In this document: positions 41,801 through 50,749 of the stretch, one piece after another
How positions within the stretch are numbered: position 1 is the first letter of the stretch
Layout: every line of letters starts with the position of its first letter
Assembly (NCBI RefSeq): GCF_007954365.1
Contig: NZ_VOLO01000006.1
Location: 1 to 64,000, forward strand
DNA from: Frigoribacterium sp. ACAM 257
GTDB taxonomy: Bacteria; Actinomycetota; Actinomycetes; Actinomycetales; Microbacteriaceae
Length of the DNA stretch: 64,000 nt
Direction: 5' to 3'
Notes under the pieces: generated by a model
The model's database searches: none
Seen by the model: only the letters and a program-made list of their open reading frames with translations
Told to the model about the DNA's origin: nothing
Position numbers and translations under genes: made by a program

Positions 41801-42678
41801 GCGCGACCATCCGGCCCGCCGCCGCCCCGACGTCCGCCGCCCGCCGCGCCTCCTCGAGCCGTGCCGGCCGCCGCAGCCTCGCGACCACCGTGATCGGGGT
41901 CGTGCTGACCGCGATCATGCTGTTCCCGATCTACTGGATGATCAACGTCTCGCTGACACCGACCGCGCAGATGCGGCAGAGCCCGCCGTCGTGGTTCCCC
42001 GCGAGCCCCACGCTCGACGGCTACCGGGCCGTCGTGAGCGAGCAGCTGCCGTTCCTCGGCACGAGCCTGCTGGTCGGTCTCGGGACCGTCGTCGTCACGA
42101 TCGCCCTGGCCGCGCCGGCCGCGTACTCGCTGGCCAAGCTGCGACCCGTCGGAGGAGGCGCGCTCAGCTTCGTGATGATCGTCGCGCAGATGATCCCCCA
42201 GGTGATCATGGCCATGGGCTTCTACGCGATCTACCTCAACCTCGGCATCCTGAACCACTGGTGGGGCCTCGTCATCGCCGACTCGACCCTGGCCGTGCCC
42301 TTCGGCGTGCTGATCTTCACCGCGTTCATGCGGGGCATCCCCGACGAGCTGATGAGCGCCGCGAAGCTCGACGGAGCCAGCGCGTGGCGCACCTTCCGGT
42401 CGGTCGTGCTGCCGGTCAGCCGCAACTCGGCCGTGACCGTGGGGCTGTTCGCGTTCCTCTGGGCGTGGTCCGACTTCGTGTTCTCGTCGACGCTCAACAG
42501 CGGCGGGGACGCCCAGACGATCACCCTCGGCATCTACCGGTACATCGGCAACAACAACCAGGAGTGGAACTCGATCATGGCGACCGCCGTGGTCGCGTCG
42601 ATCCCGGCCACGGTGCTGCTCGTCGTCGCCCAGCGCTACGTCGCGGCCGGCGTCACCGCCGGGGCCGTCAAGGACTGA
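41797..42678 (+). CDS. sugar ABC transporter permease (MalG/UgpE-like)
   Basis: A 293-residue permease with six membrane helices. The EAA-type loop is SAAKLDGASAWRTFRSVVLP. The start ATG 41797 overlaps the stop of the first permease gene (ATGA). No ATPase gene follows, consistent with use of a shared MsiK-type ATPase as known in actinobacterial CUT1 transporters. Confidence 0.93.
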   Translation: MSATIRPAAAPTSAARRASSSRAGRRSLATTVIGVVLTAIMLFPIYWMINVSLTPTAQMRQSPPSWFPASPTLDGYRAVVSEQLPFLGTSLLVGLGTVVVTIALAAPAAYSLAKLRPVGGGALSFVMIVAQMIPQVIMAMGFYAIYLNLGILNHWWGLVIADSTLAVPFGVLIFTAFMRGIPDELMSAAKLDGASAWRTFRSVVLPVSRNSAVTVGLFAFLWAWSDFVFSSTLNSGGDAQTITLGIYRYIGNNNQEWNSIMATAVVASIPATVLLVVAQRYVAAGVTAGAVKD

Positions 42679-42743
42679 CACCTGCGCCGCCGACACCAGC
42701 TGCCTCCTCCCCCGCTCCCCTCCCTCACCACTCGGAGAACCCC

Positions 42744-44726
42744 GTGACCACCACCGCACCCCGCACGCCCACCTCCTCGGCACCTGCCCGCGACGCCCGC
42801 GACGCCCCCGCCCGTCGCTTCGCCGGTGCCGTCTCGCCGTCCACCTCGACCCTCACCCCGCTCGACGCGACCGAGATCCGGCTCACCGACGGCTTCTGGG
42901 CCGAGAAGCAGGCCCTGAACGCCGACGTCGTGCTGCAGCACTGCGAGGACTGGATGGAGCGCATCGGCTGGACGGGCAACTTCGACCGCGCCGCCGCCGG
43001 CCTCGACGACCCCGGCACGCCGTGGGAGCACTCCGGCATCGAGTTCGTCGACTCCGAGGTGTACAAGCTCCTGGAGGGCATGGCCTGGGAGCTCGGTCGG
43101 GGGCACGACCCGGCCCTGCAGGTCCGTTACGACACCCTCGTCGGCCGCGTCGCCGCGGCCCAGGAGGAGGACGGCTACCTGCACACGAGCTTCGGCCGTG
43201 CCTGGCAGCGCCCCCGGTGGAGCGACCTCGAGTGGGGGCACGAGCTGTACTCGATGGGCCACCTGCTGCAGGCGGTCGTCGCGGCGGTGCGCACCGCCTC
43301 CTCGCCTCGGCTCGTCGAGGTCGGCACTCGGCTCGCCGAGCACCTGTGGACCGTCTTCGGCCCCGAGGGCCGGGTCGCCATCTGCGGCCACCCGGAGGTG
43401 GAGGTCGCCCTGGCCGAGCTCGGCCGCGCCCTCGACGAGCCGCGCTGGGTCGAGCTCGCCCGCCTCTTCGTCGACCGGCGGGGGCACGGGCTGCTCGGCC
43501 AGATCGAGTACGGCGCCGAGTACTTCCAGGACGACGTGCCGGTGCGCGACGCCGACGTGCTGCGCGGCCACGCCGTCCGCGCCCTCTACCTCGCCGCGGG
43601 TGCGCTCGACGTCGCGGTCGAGACCCGCGACGACGAGCTCGCCGCGGCGGTCCGACGACAGTGGGAGGCGACGGTCGCCGCCCGGACGTACGTCACGGGC
43701 GGCATGGGCTCGCACCACCAGGACGAGGCGTTCGGCGCCGACCACGAGCTGCCGCCGGACCGCGCCTACTCGGAGACCTGCGCGGGCATCGCCTCGACGA
43801 TGCTCTCGTGGCGCCTGCTGCTCGCGGACGGCGAGGCCCGGTACGCCGACCTCATCGAGCGGACCCTGCTGAACGTCGTGCTCGCCTCGCCACGCGACGA
43901 CGGGCGGGCGTTCTTCTACACGAACACGCTGCACCAGCGTTCCGAGGGCGTCGAGCCCGACGAGGACGACCTGAACGCCCGTGCCCTGTCGAGCCTGCGC
44001 GCGCCGTGGTTCGAGGTGTCCTGCTGCCCGACCAACGTGGCGCGCACCCTCGCCAGCGTGGAGCAGTTCTTCGCGACCCGCAGCTCCGACGGGGTGCAGC
44101 TGCACCAGTACGGCAGCTACGACGTCGACACCGTGCTCGACGACGGCACGCCCGTGGCGCTGTCGGTCGCGAGCGGATACCCCCTCGACGGGCGCGTCGA
44201 GGTGACGTGGCGCGGCGACGTCGAGCGCGAGGTGGAGCTGACGCTCCGTGTCCCCTCGTGGGCTGACGGCGCCCCGGTCACGGTGGCCCTGCCGGACGGG
44301 GAGGTCAGGCAGGCCCAGGGCTCGACGGTCGTCGTCCGCCGGCGCTTCTCGGCGGGCGACGTCGTCGTGCTCGAGCTGCCCGTCGTCGCCGAGTGGGTGC
44401 TGCCCGACCCCCGGATCGACGCGGTCCGTGGTCAGGTCGCGGTGCAGCGCGGCCCGCTCGTGCTCGCGCTCGAGTCGGTGGACCTGCCGTCCGGCAGCGT
44501 CAACGACGTGCTCGTCGACACGACGGTCGACCCGGTCACCACGTCGGTCGGCGCCAGGGTCGAGCTCTCGCGCAGCCGGACGCCTGACGGCGGATGGCCC
44601 TACGGCCGCACCCCGTCGAGCGCCAGCTCGCTCGGCAGCGTGGAGCTCCTGACCTACGCCACGTGGGGCAACCGAGGCCCGTCGACGATGCGCGTGTGGC
44701 TGCCCGTGGACGACCTTGAGGCCTGA
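42744..44726 (+). CDS. GH127 beta-L-arabinofuranosidase-like enzyme
   Basis: A 660-residue intracellular glycoside hydrolase (no signal peptide; a 25-residue Thr/Pro/Ala N-terminus). Zinc/nucleophile residues of the HypBA1-type site are visible: Glu344 and Cys346 in SETCAG, and Cys427-Cys428 in EVSCCPTNVAR. The catalytic domain (DGFWAEKQALNADVVLQHCE, WEHSGIEFVDSEVYK, GHELYSMGHL) is followed by beta-sandwich modules. It should remove beta-L-arabinofuranosyl groups from imported oligosaccharides, as released from plant hydroxyproline-rich glycoproteins. It lies 65 bp after the permeases in the same operon. Confidence 0.92.
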   Translation: MTTTAPRTPTSSAPARDARDAPARRFAGAVSPSTSTLTPLDATEIRLTDGFWAEKQALNADVVLQHCEDWMERIGWTGNFDRAAAGLDDPGTPWEHSGIEFVDSEVYKLLEGMAWELGRGHDPALQVRYDTLVGRVAAAQEEDGYLHTSFGRAWQRPRWSDLEWGHELYSMGHLLQAVVAAVRTASSPRLVEVGTRLAEHLWTVFGPEGRVAICGHPEVEVALAELGRALDEPRWVELARLFVDRRGHGLLGQIEYGAEYFQDDVPVRDADVLRGHAVRALYLAAGALDVAVETRDDELAAAVRRQWEATVAARTYVTGGMGSHHQDEAFGADHELPPDRAYSETCAGIASTMLSWRLLLADGEARYADLIERTLLNVVLASPRDDGRAFFYTNTLHQRSEGVEPDEDDLNARALSSLRAPWFEVSCCPTNVARTLASVEQFFATRSSDGVQLHQYGSYDVDTVLDDGTPVALSVASGYPLDGRVEVTWRGDVEREVELTLRVPSWADGAPVTVALPDGEVRQAQGSTVVVRRRFSAGDVVVLELPVVAEWVLPDPRIDAVRGQVAVQRGPLVLALESVDLPSGSVNDVLVDTTVDPVTTSVGARVELSRSRTPDGGWPYGRTPSSASSLGSVELLTYATWGNRGPSTMRVWLPVDDLEA

Positions 44727-44778
44727 CGACGACCGCAGACGTTCGCTTTCTGAAATCACTTCAGGTGTCTGCATTGCT

Positions 44779-44784
44779 TAAAAT
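44779..44784 (+). promoter_or_regulatory. -10-like TAAAAT before the secreted hydrolase
   Basis: TAAAAT sits in an AT-rich patch just upstream of LacI-type operator 2. No good -35 is seen at the usual distance. A small inverted repeat CTGAA-ATCAC-TTCAG lies at 44750-44764. Confidence 0.5.
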
Positions 44785-44804
44785 AAAGGCACATGCCAGG
44801 CTTA

Positions 44805-44820
44805 CTGAAAGCGGTTTCGG
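44805..44820. promoter_or_regulatory. LacI-type operator 2
   Basis: CTGAAAGCGGTTTCGG matches operator 1 (39385-39400) at 13 of 16 positions, with one perfect half-site. It lies 48 bp before the start of the secreted hydrolase gene, which suggests that the same repressor controls it. Confidence 0.65.
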
Positions 44821-44868
44821 ACAATGCCGTCCTCGACGGCGCCGCTCGTCCACGCAAAGGAGCACAGG

Positions 44869-46593
44869 ATGAGAACGAAGAAGAAGTCGACAGGGGCCGT
44901 CCTCGGCCTCGGCCTGAGCGCAGCGGTCGTCGCAGCGCTCCTCACTCCGGGAGCGACCGCCAGCGCCGCCGGGAACACGCTCGTCGTCGACGCGGCGACC
45001 AGCCTCCGGCCGGTCACCCACGTCGGCGCCGGCGGCCTGTACGCCGTCGCGAGCGACACCGACCCGGCGCCGGGCCTGCTGACGCCGCTGAGGCTCAAGC
45101 AGCACACCCAGCCCGCACCCGGAGTCCAGCAGCTGGGCAACGGTGCCACGGTCCCCACGGGCGACGTCATCAAGACCGCCCCCGCCTTCACCCGCGACGG
45201 CGCCCAGTCCTACGCGCGGATGCCCGACGTCTACCCGAACTTCCCCTACCGCTGGATCAGCTGGGAGGACTGGACCCAGAAGATCGACACGATGGTCAAG
45301 GCCCGCGTCGACGCCAAGTCGACCACGAACATCAACGGCTGGGAGCTGTGGAACGAGCCTGACGGCACGTGGGACACTGCCAAGGCCGGCCCGTTCCTCG
45401 ACGGCTGGACGCGCACCTACCGACAGGTGAAGCTGCAGGACACGACCACGCCGATCGTCGGCCCGAGCTACAGCCGCTACTACCCCGACCTGATGCGCGA
45501 CTTCATGGCCCGGGCCAAGGCCGACGGCACCCTCCCCGACGTCGTCGTCTGGCACGAGCTCGACGACGGCGGATGGAACGACATCGACGAGCACGTCGCG
45601 GACTACCGCTCGATCGAGCGCAGCCTCGGCATCAGCCCGCGGCCGATCTCGATCAACGAGTACGGCTCCCCGAGCCAGGTCGACACCCCCAGCGTCTCCG
45701 CCCACTTCATCGCCCAGTTCGAGCGCACCGGCATCAAGGACGCCGAACGCGCCTACTGGTACGAGTCGGGCACCGTCGGCGGGCTCGTCTGGAACAACCG
45801 CCCCACCGGCTCGTACTGGCTGTACAAGTGGTACGGCGAGATGGCCGGCAACATGGTCGGCGTCACTCCGTCCGGAGACCTCGACGGCTTCGCCGCGTAC
45901 GACTCCACCCGGAAGATCGTCAACGTCGCCCTCGGCGGCACCTTCGGCGACAACGCCGTGCAGGTCAAGGGCGTTGCGAGCTTCGGCACCCAGGCCAAGG
46001 TCACGGTCAACTACACCCCTCGGTCCGGGCGCATGGCCAACGTCTCCGCACCGACCCAGGTCTCGAGCACGACCGTCCCGATCGTGAACGGCGCCGTCAC
46101 CGTCCCGATCACGAACCAGGACTACCTGGGCGCCTACCAGGTGGTCGTGACGCCCGCGGCGGGCCCGACCACGGCATATCAGCAGGTCTACGAGGCCGAG
46201 AACGCCACGGTGGTCAACGCTCAGAGGCTCACCTCCGCCGGCGCGTCCAACGGAGGGTACGTGGGCCGGATCGACGGACTCGGCGACGGCCGCTCGAACA
46301 GCTTCGTCGACTTCATCGTCGAGGTCCCCGCTGCGGGCAGCTACTCGCTCACCACCCGCTACGCCAACGGCGGCGCGGCGACCTCCACACAGGGGCTGGC
46401 GACGAACGGCAGCGCGTTCCGGGACGTCTCCTACGCGCCGACCGGTGCCTGGGGTCGCTTCGCCGACTCGGTCGCGACATCGATCACCCTCAAGGCCGGC
46501 TACAACGTGATCCGGCTCGCGAAGGGCTCGCCGAACTACGCCGGCGGATCGGGCTTCGCGGAGATCGACTCGATCACGGTGCAGCCCCGCTGA
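44869..46593 (+). CDS. secreted clan GH-A glycoside hydrolase with C-terminal CBM35/CBM6-like domain
   Basis: A 574-residue secreted enzyme. The signal peptide ends in ATASA. The catalytic domain has a predicted acid/base Glu163 in ELWNEPDG and a nucleophile Glu264 in SINEYGSP, the arrangement of clan A (GH39/GH5-like) retaining enzymes. A linking beta domain follows at about 325-425. The last 135 residues (VYEAENATVVNAQ, YVGRIDG, NGGAATSTQG, IRLAKGSP, AEIDSI) form a carbohydrate-binding module of the CBM35/CBM6 type. AAAGGAG precedes ATG 44869. It probably cuts a plant polysaccharide outside the cell to feed the transporter. The exact GH family is not certain. Confidence 0.85.
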   Translation: MRTKKKSTGAVLGLGLSAAVVAALLTPGATASAAGNTLVVDAATSLRPVTHVGAGGLYAVASDTDPAPGLLTPLRLKQHTQPAPGVQQLGNGATVPTGDVIKTAPAFTRDGAQSYARMPDVYPNFPYRWISWEDWTQKIDTMVKARVDAKSTTNINGWELWNEPDGTWDTAKAGPFLDGWTRTYRQVKLQDTTTPIVGPSYSRYYPDLMRDFMARAKADGTLPDVVVWHELDDGGWNDIDEHVADYRSIERSLGISPRPISINEYGSPSQVDTPSVSAHFIAQFERTGIKDAERAYWYESGTVGGLVWNNRPTGSYWLYKWYGEMAGNMVGVTPSGDLDGFAAYDSTRKIVNVALGGTFGDNAVQVKGVASFGTQAKVTVNYTPRSGRMANVSAPTQVSSTTVPIVNGAVTVPITNQDYLGAYQVVVTPAAGPTTAYQQVYEAENATVVNAQRLTSAGASNGGYVGRIDGLGDGRSNSFVDFIVEVPAAGSYSLTTRYANGGAATSTQGLATNGSAFRDVSYAPTGAWGRFADSVATSITLKAGYNVIRLAKGSPNYAGGSGFAEIDSITVQPR

Positions 46594-46624
46594 GGCCCCG
46601 CACCCCGAGGGTGCTGACAGGAAC

Positions 46625-46661
46625 GAGTGGGAGTCCCCGTGTCCTCCGGGGGCTCCCACTC
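46625..46661 (+). terminator. hairpin terminator of the arabinoside locus
   Basis: A 15-bp stem (46625-46639 with 46647-46661, one G-U pair) closes a 7-nt loop, 32 bp past the hydrolase stop. Confidence 0.8.
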
Positions 46662-46726
46662 TGGCCGTCGACCCGGGCGGCCCCTAGGGTCGAGGGATCC
46701 ACACGTCTCAGCTCGACGGGAGCGTC

Positions 46727-47200
46727 ATGCCACTCCGCATCACCACCGCGACCACGAAGATCGGCGTCGTCATCGTGGCGGTCGTCCTCGGCTCCAGCCT
46801 CGGCCTCCTCGCCGCGTTCCTGCTCGGCTCGACGGCGGGTGCCCTCGTGCTCCTCGCCGTGACCGTCGCCACGGTCGTCTTCTGCGGTCGCACCTTCCGG
46901 GCGGACGACGAGCCGATCGCGCCGGCTCGCCCCGCGTGGCGCCTCACCGGCGGGACGACCTCGAGCATCGTCATGGCGGGCTTCTTCGTCTGCCAGGGCG
47001 TGAGCACTGCCCTCGCCGTGGCGGCCGGCGACGGCCGCCCCTCCGATACGGTCGTCGCCGCCGTCGTCTACGCAGCCCTCGCCGCGGCGTACGTCCTGTC
47101 GGCCGCGAAGCAACGGGGAATGCGCACGACGACGCGCAGCACCAGCACCGGCAGCGGCACCGGCACCGGCAGCACCAGCAGCAGCAGGAGCTCCGGCTGA
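46727..47200 (+). CDS. membrane protein, unknown function
   Basis: A 157-residue protein with four membrane helices (TKIGVVIVAVVLGSSLGLLA, ALVLLAVTVATVVFC, SSIVMAGFFVCQGVSTALAV, VVAAVVYAALAAAYVLS) and a Ser/Thr/Gly-rich C-terminal tail. GGGAG lies before ATG 46727. Its stop overlaps the probable CTG start of the next gene. No family is recognised. Confidence 0.72.
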   Translation: MPLRITTATTKIGVVIVAVVLGSSLGLLAAFLLGSTAGALVLLAVTVATVVFCGRTFRADDEPIAPARPAWRLTGGTTSSIVMAGFFVCQGVSTALAVAAGDGRPSDTVVAAVVYAALAAAYVLSAAKQRGMRTTTRSTSTGSGTGTGSTSSSRSSG

Positions 47201-48399
47201 GCACGCCTCCGACCACGCGCACGCAGGCCACGCGACCCGCCGTCGTGGCCGCGACGGCGGCAGCGCTGTGGCTCGTCAGCGGCGCCGTCGCCGTCGCCGT
47301 CGGCTGGAGCGGGCTGTTGCCGGCCAGCGTCGGCGCGGTCCTGCCCACGACGATCCCGTTCTCGCCCGGGGTGCGCCCCTGGGCGTGGGGCGTCGGCACC
47401 ACACTGCTGGCCGCAGCCGTCGTCTTCCTGGTCGCGCGCCTCCTCGTCCCCCTCGCCGACCGGGTCGACGACCGCGTCGCCCGCGTGGCGCTCGCCTGGT
47501 TCGCGATCGTCCTCGCCGGAGGTGCGGCCGGCCTGGCCCTCGACCTCGCGACGATCGTGGGCGCGCTCCCGGCACCGCGCCTTCGCATGGTGCTCGACGG
47601 CCTGGGCACGGACGCGACCGTCGGGGCCTGGTGGGGAGTGGTGCAGGGCTGGCTGCCGGCCCTGCTCGTCCGGCGACGGGCGACCAGCCCGGCCGCCTCG
47701 TCCGCCGGCCCCGGCGACCACAGCGCCTCCGCGACGCAGCCGTCCGCCCGTCGACGGCACGCCGTCCTCGTCACGACGGCCGTCGTCGCGGCCGCGGCGG
47801 TCGTCGCCACCGGTGCGCTCGGGCAGCGCGCCGCCCGCGTGACGTCGGCGCAGGAGGCGGCGGTCGCCGAGGGCGCGGACCCCGGCCTGGGCGCCCTCCC
47901 CGACCCGTACGCCGAGGGCACGCCCGTCCCGACCCTCGATCCCGACCGTGACCCGGACCGCGATCCGTCGTGGTGCACCCGGGACCAGGCGATGCTGCTG
48001 CTCGGCGAGACCGGCGCGGCGACGGGGCACCGCAGCCAGACGCTGCGCCTCACCAACTACACGGACGCCTCCTGCGTCGTCGAGGGCTACCCCGACGTCG
48101 CCTTTGCCGACCAGAACGGCAACGAGCTCGCGGTCGCCGTCGAGCCGGGCGGGTCGTTCCTCGCCGAGGACCCGGGCTACGACCAGTTCGAGCTGCCCGC
48201 CGGGTCGTCGGCCGTCACGACCCTCGGCTGGGACGCGGGCGCCACCTCCGGCGCCCTCGTGGCGCGGACCCTCTTCGCGGCTCCGTTCGCGACCGACGAG
48301 CGCGGCTCGTGGCCCGTCGAGCTCGACGTCGTGGAGGGGTCGGTCGTGCACGTGACCGCGTGGGCACTCGAGACCGGCGGGCAGGGCGCGACGCCCTGA
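47197..48399 (+). CDS. membrane-anchored DUF4232 protein, probable CTG start
   Basis: A 400-residue protein. Four membrane helices occupy residues 15-165, a fifth lies near 195, and the extracytoplasmic C-terminal half is a DUF4232 domain (WCTRDQAMLLLGE, ASCVVEGYPDVAF). No ATG or GTG lies near the frame start with a ribosome site. CTG 47197 has AGGAG 6 nt upstream and overlaps the previous stop as CTGA, mirroring the ATGA/GTGA couplings elsewhere. GTG 47245 is the alternative start. The function of the domain is unknown. Confidence 0.8.
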   Translation: MSTPPTTRTQATRPAVVAATAAALWLVSGAVAVAVGWSGLLPASVGAVLPTTIPFSPGVRPWAWGVGTTLLAAAVVFLVARLLVPLADRVDDRVARVALAWFAIVLAGGAAGLALDLATIVGALPAPRLRMVLDGLGTDATVGAWWGVVQGWLPALLVRRRATSPAASSAGPGDHSASATQPSARRRHAVLVTTAVVAAAAVVATGALGQRAARVTSAQEAAVAEGADPGLGALPDPYAEGTPVPTLDPDRDPDRDPSWCTRDQAMLLLGETGAATGHRSQTLRLTNYTDASCVVEGYPDVAFADQNGNELAVAVEPGGSFLAEDPGYDQFELPAGSSAVTTLGWDAGATSGALVARTLFAAPFATDERGSWPVELDVVEGSVVHVTAWALETGGQGATP

Positions 48400-48435
48400 C
48401 GCGGTCGTCGTCGCGGCCGGGCTGAGCGCCGCGAG

Positions 48436-48505
48436 GTGTCGCATCGTGTTCCGAGCATCACGTCGGGTCGTGGCGGGACGCGATGCTCGGAACGTGATGC
48501 GACAC
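48436..48505. repeat. extragenic palindrome, family B copy 2
   Basis: Arms of 24 nt (48436-48459 and 48482-48505; GTGTCGCATCGTGTTCCGAG core) pair with two mismatches. The centre begins CACGTCG as in copy 1. It lies between a gene end and the next promoter. Confidence 0.85.
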
Positions 48506-48534
48506 GGCACAACCCGCTCACCCACCCCGACCGC

Positions 48535-48540
48535 TACCCT
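48535..48540 (+). promoter_or_regulatory. -10 hexamer TACCCT for a leaderless start at 48548
   Basis: TACCCT, 7 nt, then ATG; no ribosome site. Confidence 0.55.
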
Positions 48541-48547
48541 CTGAGCC

Positions 48548-48796
48548 ATGACCGCAGACCGCGTCCTCGCCCCCGAGCCGCCCGCCGACGGGGCGAAGCC
48601 GAAGGGGCCCGCGTCGTACTTCCCGAGCATCGAGAAGACCTACGGGCGTCCGGTCCAGGAGTGGCTCGACCTCGTCAGCGAGCGACTCGACGGCGACACG
48701 CACATGCAGGTCGTCGCCTGGCTGAAGTCCGAGCACGGCATGGGCCACGGCCACGCGAACGCGATCGTCGCCTACGTGCGAGCCGCCCGCGCCTGA
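48548..48796 (+). CDS. DUF4287-domain protein
   Basis: An 82-residue protein matching DUF4287: ASYFPSIEKTYGRPVQEWLDL, MQVVAWLKSEHGMGHGHANAIVAYVRA. These small proteins are widespread in actinobacteria and may bind nucleic acid or partner proteins; no function is established. The gene is monocistronic with a leaderless-type promoter. Confidence 0.9.
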   Translation: MTADRVLAPEPPADGAKPKGPASYFPSIEKTYGRPVQEWLDLVSERLDGDTHMQVVAWLKSEHGMGHGHANAIVAYVRAARA

Positions 48797-48847
48797 GGCG
48801 TGCGAGCCGAGCCGGCCCGAACCGACGCGAGCCGAACCGGGCCTGTC

Positions 48848-50749
48848 CTACGGCCGGGCCGCCGCCTCCTCGTCTGTGGCCACGTTCTTCTGCACGGCGA
48901 ACTGGGTGCGGTGCAGCTCCTCGTAGCGGCCGGCCGCGGCGAGCAGCTCGTCGTGCGTGCCGCGCTCGACGACGGAGCCGTCCTCGACCACGAGGATCAG
49001 GTCGGCGCTGCGGATCGTGGAGAGACGGTGGGCGATCACCATCGCCGTACGCCCCTCGAGCGCCTCGCTCAGCGCTGCCTGCACGGCCGCCTCCGAGGTC
49101 GAGTCGAGCGCCGCGGTCGCCTCGTCGAGGATGACGACGCGAGGCTGGGCCAGCAGGAGGCGCGCGATCGTCATCCGCTGGCGCTCGCCTCCCGAGAGCC
49201 GGTAGCCCCGCTCCCCCACCATCGTGTCGAGCTGGTCCGGCAGCGAGCGGAGCAGCGGCTCGAGCCGCGCACGACGGACGGCGTCCCACACCTCGTCCTC
49301 GGTCGCCTCCGGCCTGGCCAGGCGCAGGTTGCTGAGGATGGTCTCGTGGAACAGGTGGCCGTCCTGCGTGACCATGCCCAGGGTGTGGCGCAGGGAGGCG
49401 AAGGTCACGTCGCGCACGTCGGCGCCGGCGAGGCGCACGGCACCGCTGTCGACGTCGTACAGGCGCGAGAGCAGCTGGGCGATCGTGGACTTGCCCGCGC
49501 CCGACGTGCCCACGAGGGCGACGGTCTGCCCCGGCTCGATGCGGAACGAGACGCCGTGCAGCACCTCCTCGCCGCCGCGGGTGTCGAGGGTCGAGACCTC
49601 CTCCAAGGAGGCGAGCGACACCTTGTCCGCGGACGGGTACGCGAACCGGACGTCGTCGAACTCGACGCTCACCGGGCCCTCGGGGACGGAGGAGGCGGCC
49701 GGCTTCTCCTGGATGAGCGGCTTCAGGTCGAGCACCTCGAAGACACGCTCGAAGCTGACGACGGCGCTCATGATCTCGACGCGGGCGCTCGCGAGGCCGG
49801 TGAGAGGGACGTAGAGGCGGGTGAGGAGGAGCGCCAGGGTGACGACCTCGCCGGTGTCGAGCTGGCCGGCGAGGGCGAGGAAGCCGCCGAGGCCGTAGAC
49901 GAGGGCGAGGGCCAGGGCGGAGACGAGCGTCAGGGCGGTGACGAAGACGAACTGCAGCAGGGCGCTGCGGACCCCGATGTCTCGGACACGGGCGGCGCGC
50001 ACCCGGAACTCCTCCGCCTCCTCGTCGGGACGGCCGAAGAGCTTGACGAGGGTGGCGCCCGGTGCCGAGAAACGCTCGGTCATCTGGGTGCTCATCGCGG
50101 AGTTGTGGTCGGCGGCCTCGCGGCGGAGGGCGGCGAGGCGGCTGCCCATGCGGCGGGCGGGGATCAGGAAGATCGGCAGCATGATGACGGCGAGCACCGT
50201 CACCAGCCAGGAGGTGCTGAGCATGACGATGAGGGTGAGGATCAGTGCGACGACGTTGGTGACGACGCCGGAGAGGGTGCCGCTGAAGGCCTGCTGGGCG
50301 CCGATGACGTCGTTGTTGAGGCGGCTGACGAGGGCGCCGGTGCGGGTGCGGGTGAAGAACGCGATCGGCATCTTCTGGACGTGGTTGAAGACGGCGGTGC
50401 GGAGGTCGAGGATCACGCCCTCGCCGATCCGGGCCGAGAACCAGCGCGTCAGCAGCGAGACGCCGGCGTCGGCTACCGCAACGACGGCGATGAGGACGGC
50501 GAGCCGGACGATCATCGAGACCTCGCCCTTCGCCACGATGACGTCGACTACGCGGCCGGCCAGCACCGGTGTCGCGACGGCGAGGAACGCTCCCACGACG
50601 GAGAGCGCGATGAAGACGACGAGCTTGGTCCGGTACGGCACGGCGAACGTCATGATCCGCTTGACGGACTCACGGGAGATGCCGTGCTTGCCGTCCCTCG
50701 CGGACGAGATCTTGTAGAGCGAGCTCCAGGCCGCGCCTTCCATGCTCAT
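48848..50749 (-). CDS. ABC-type multidrug/lipid exporter, fused permease-ATPase
   Basis: A 633-residue type IV ABC half-transporter. Six membrane helices lie in residues 30-320 and the nucleotide-binding domain in 380-620. Walker A is GTSGAGKST, the signature LSGGERQRM, Walker B VVILDEATAALDS, and the H-loop AHRLST. It should homodimerise and export a lipid, peptide or drug. AAGGAA lies before ATG 50749. It is the last gene of the core region before the composition changes. Confidence 0.92.
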   Translation of the reverse strand: MSMEGAAWSSLYKISSARDGKHGISRESVKRIMTFAVPYRTKLVVFIALSVVGAFLAVATPVLAGRVVDVIVAKGEVSMIVRLAVLIAVVAVADAGVSLLTRWFSARIGEGVILDLRTAVFNHVQKMPIAFFTRTRTGALVSRLNNDVIGAQQAFSGTLSGVVTNVVALILTLIVMLSTSWLVTVLAVIMLPIFLIPARRMGSRLAALRREAADHNSAMSTQMTERFSAPGATLVKLFGRPDEEAEEFRVRAARVRDIGVRSALLQFVFVTALTLVSALALALVYGLGGFLALAGQLDTGEVVTLALLLTRLYVPLTGLASARVEIMSAVVSFERVFEVLDLKPLIQEKPAASSVPEGPVSVEFDDVRFAYPSADKVSLASLEEVSTLDTRGGEEVLHGVSFRIEPGQTVALVGTSGAGKSTIAQLLSRLYDVDSGAVRLAGADVRDVTFASLRHTLGMVTQDGHLFHETILSNLRLARPEATEDEVWDAVRRARLEPLLRSLPDQLDTMVGERGYRLSGGERQRMTIARLLLAQPRVVILDEATAALDSTSEAAVQAALSEALEGRTAMVIAHRLSTIRSADLILVVEDGSVVERGTHDELLAAAGRYEELHRTQFAVQKNVATDEEAAARP

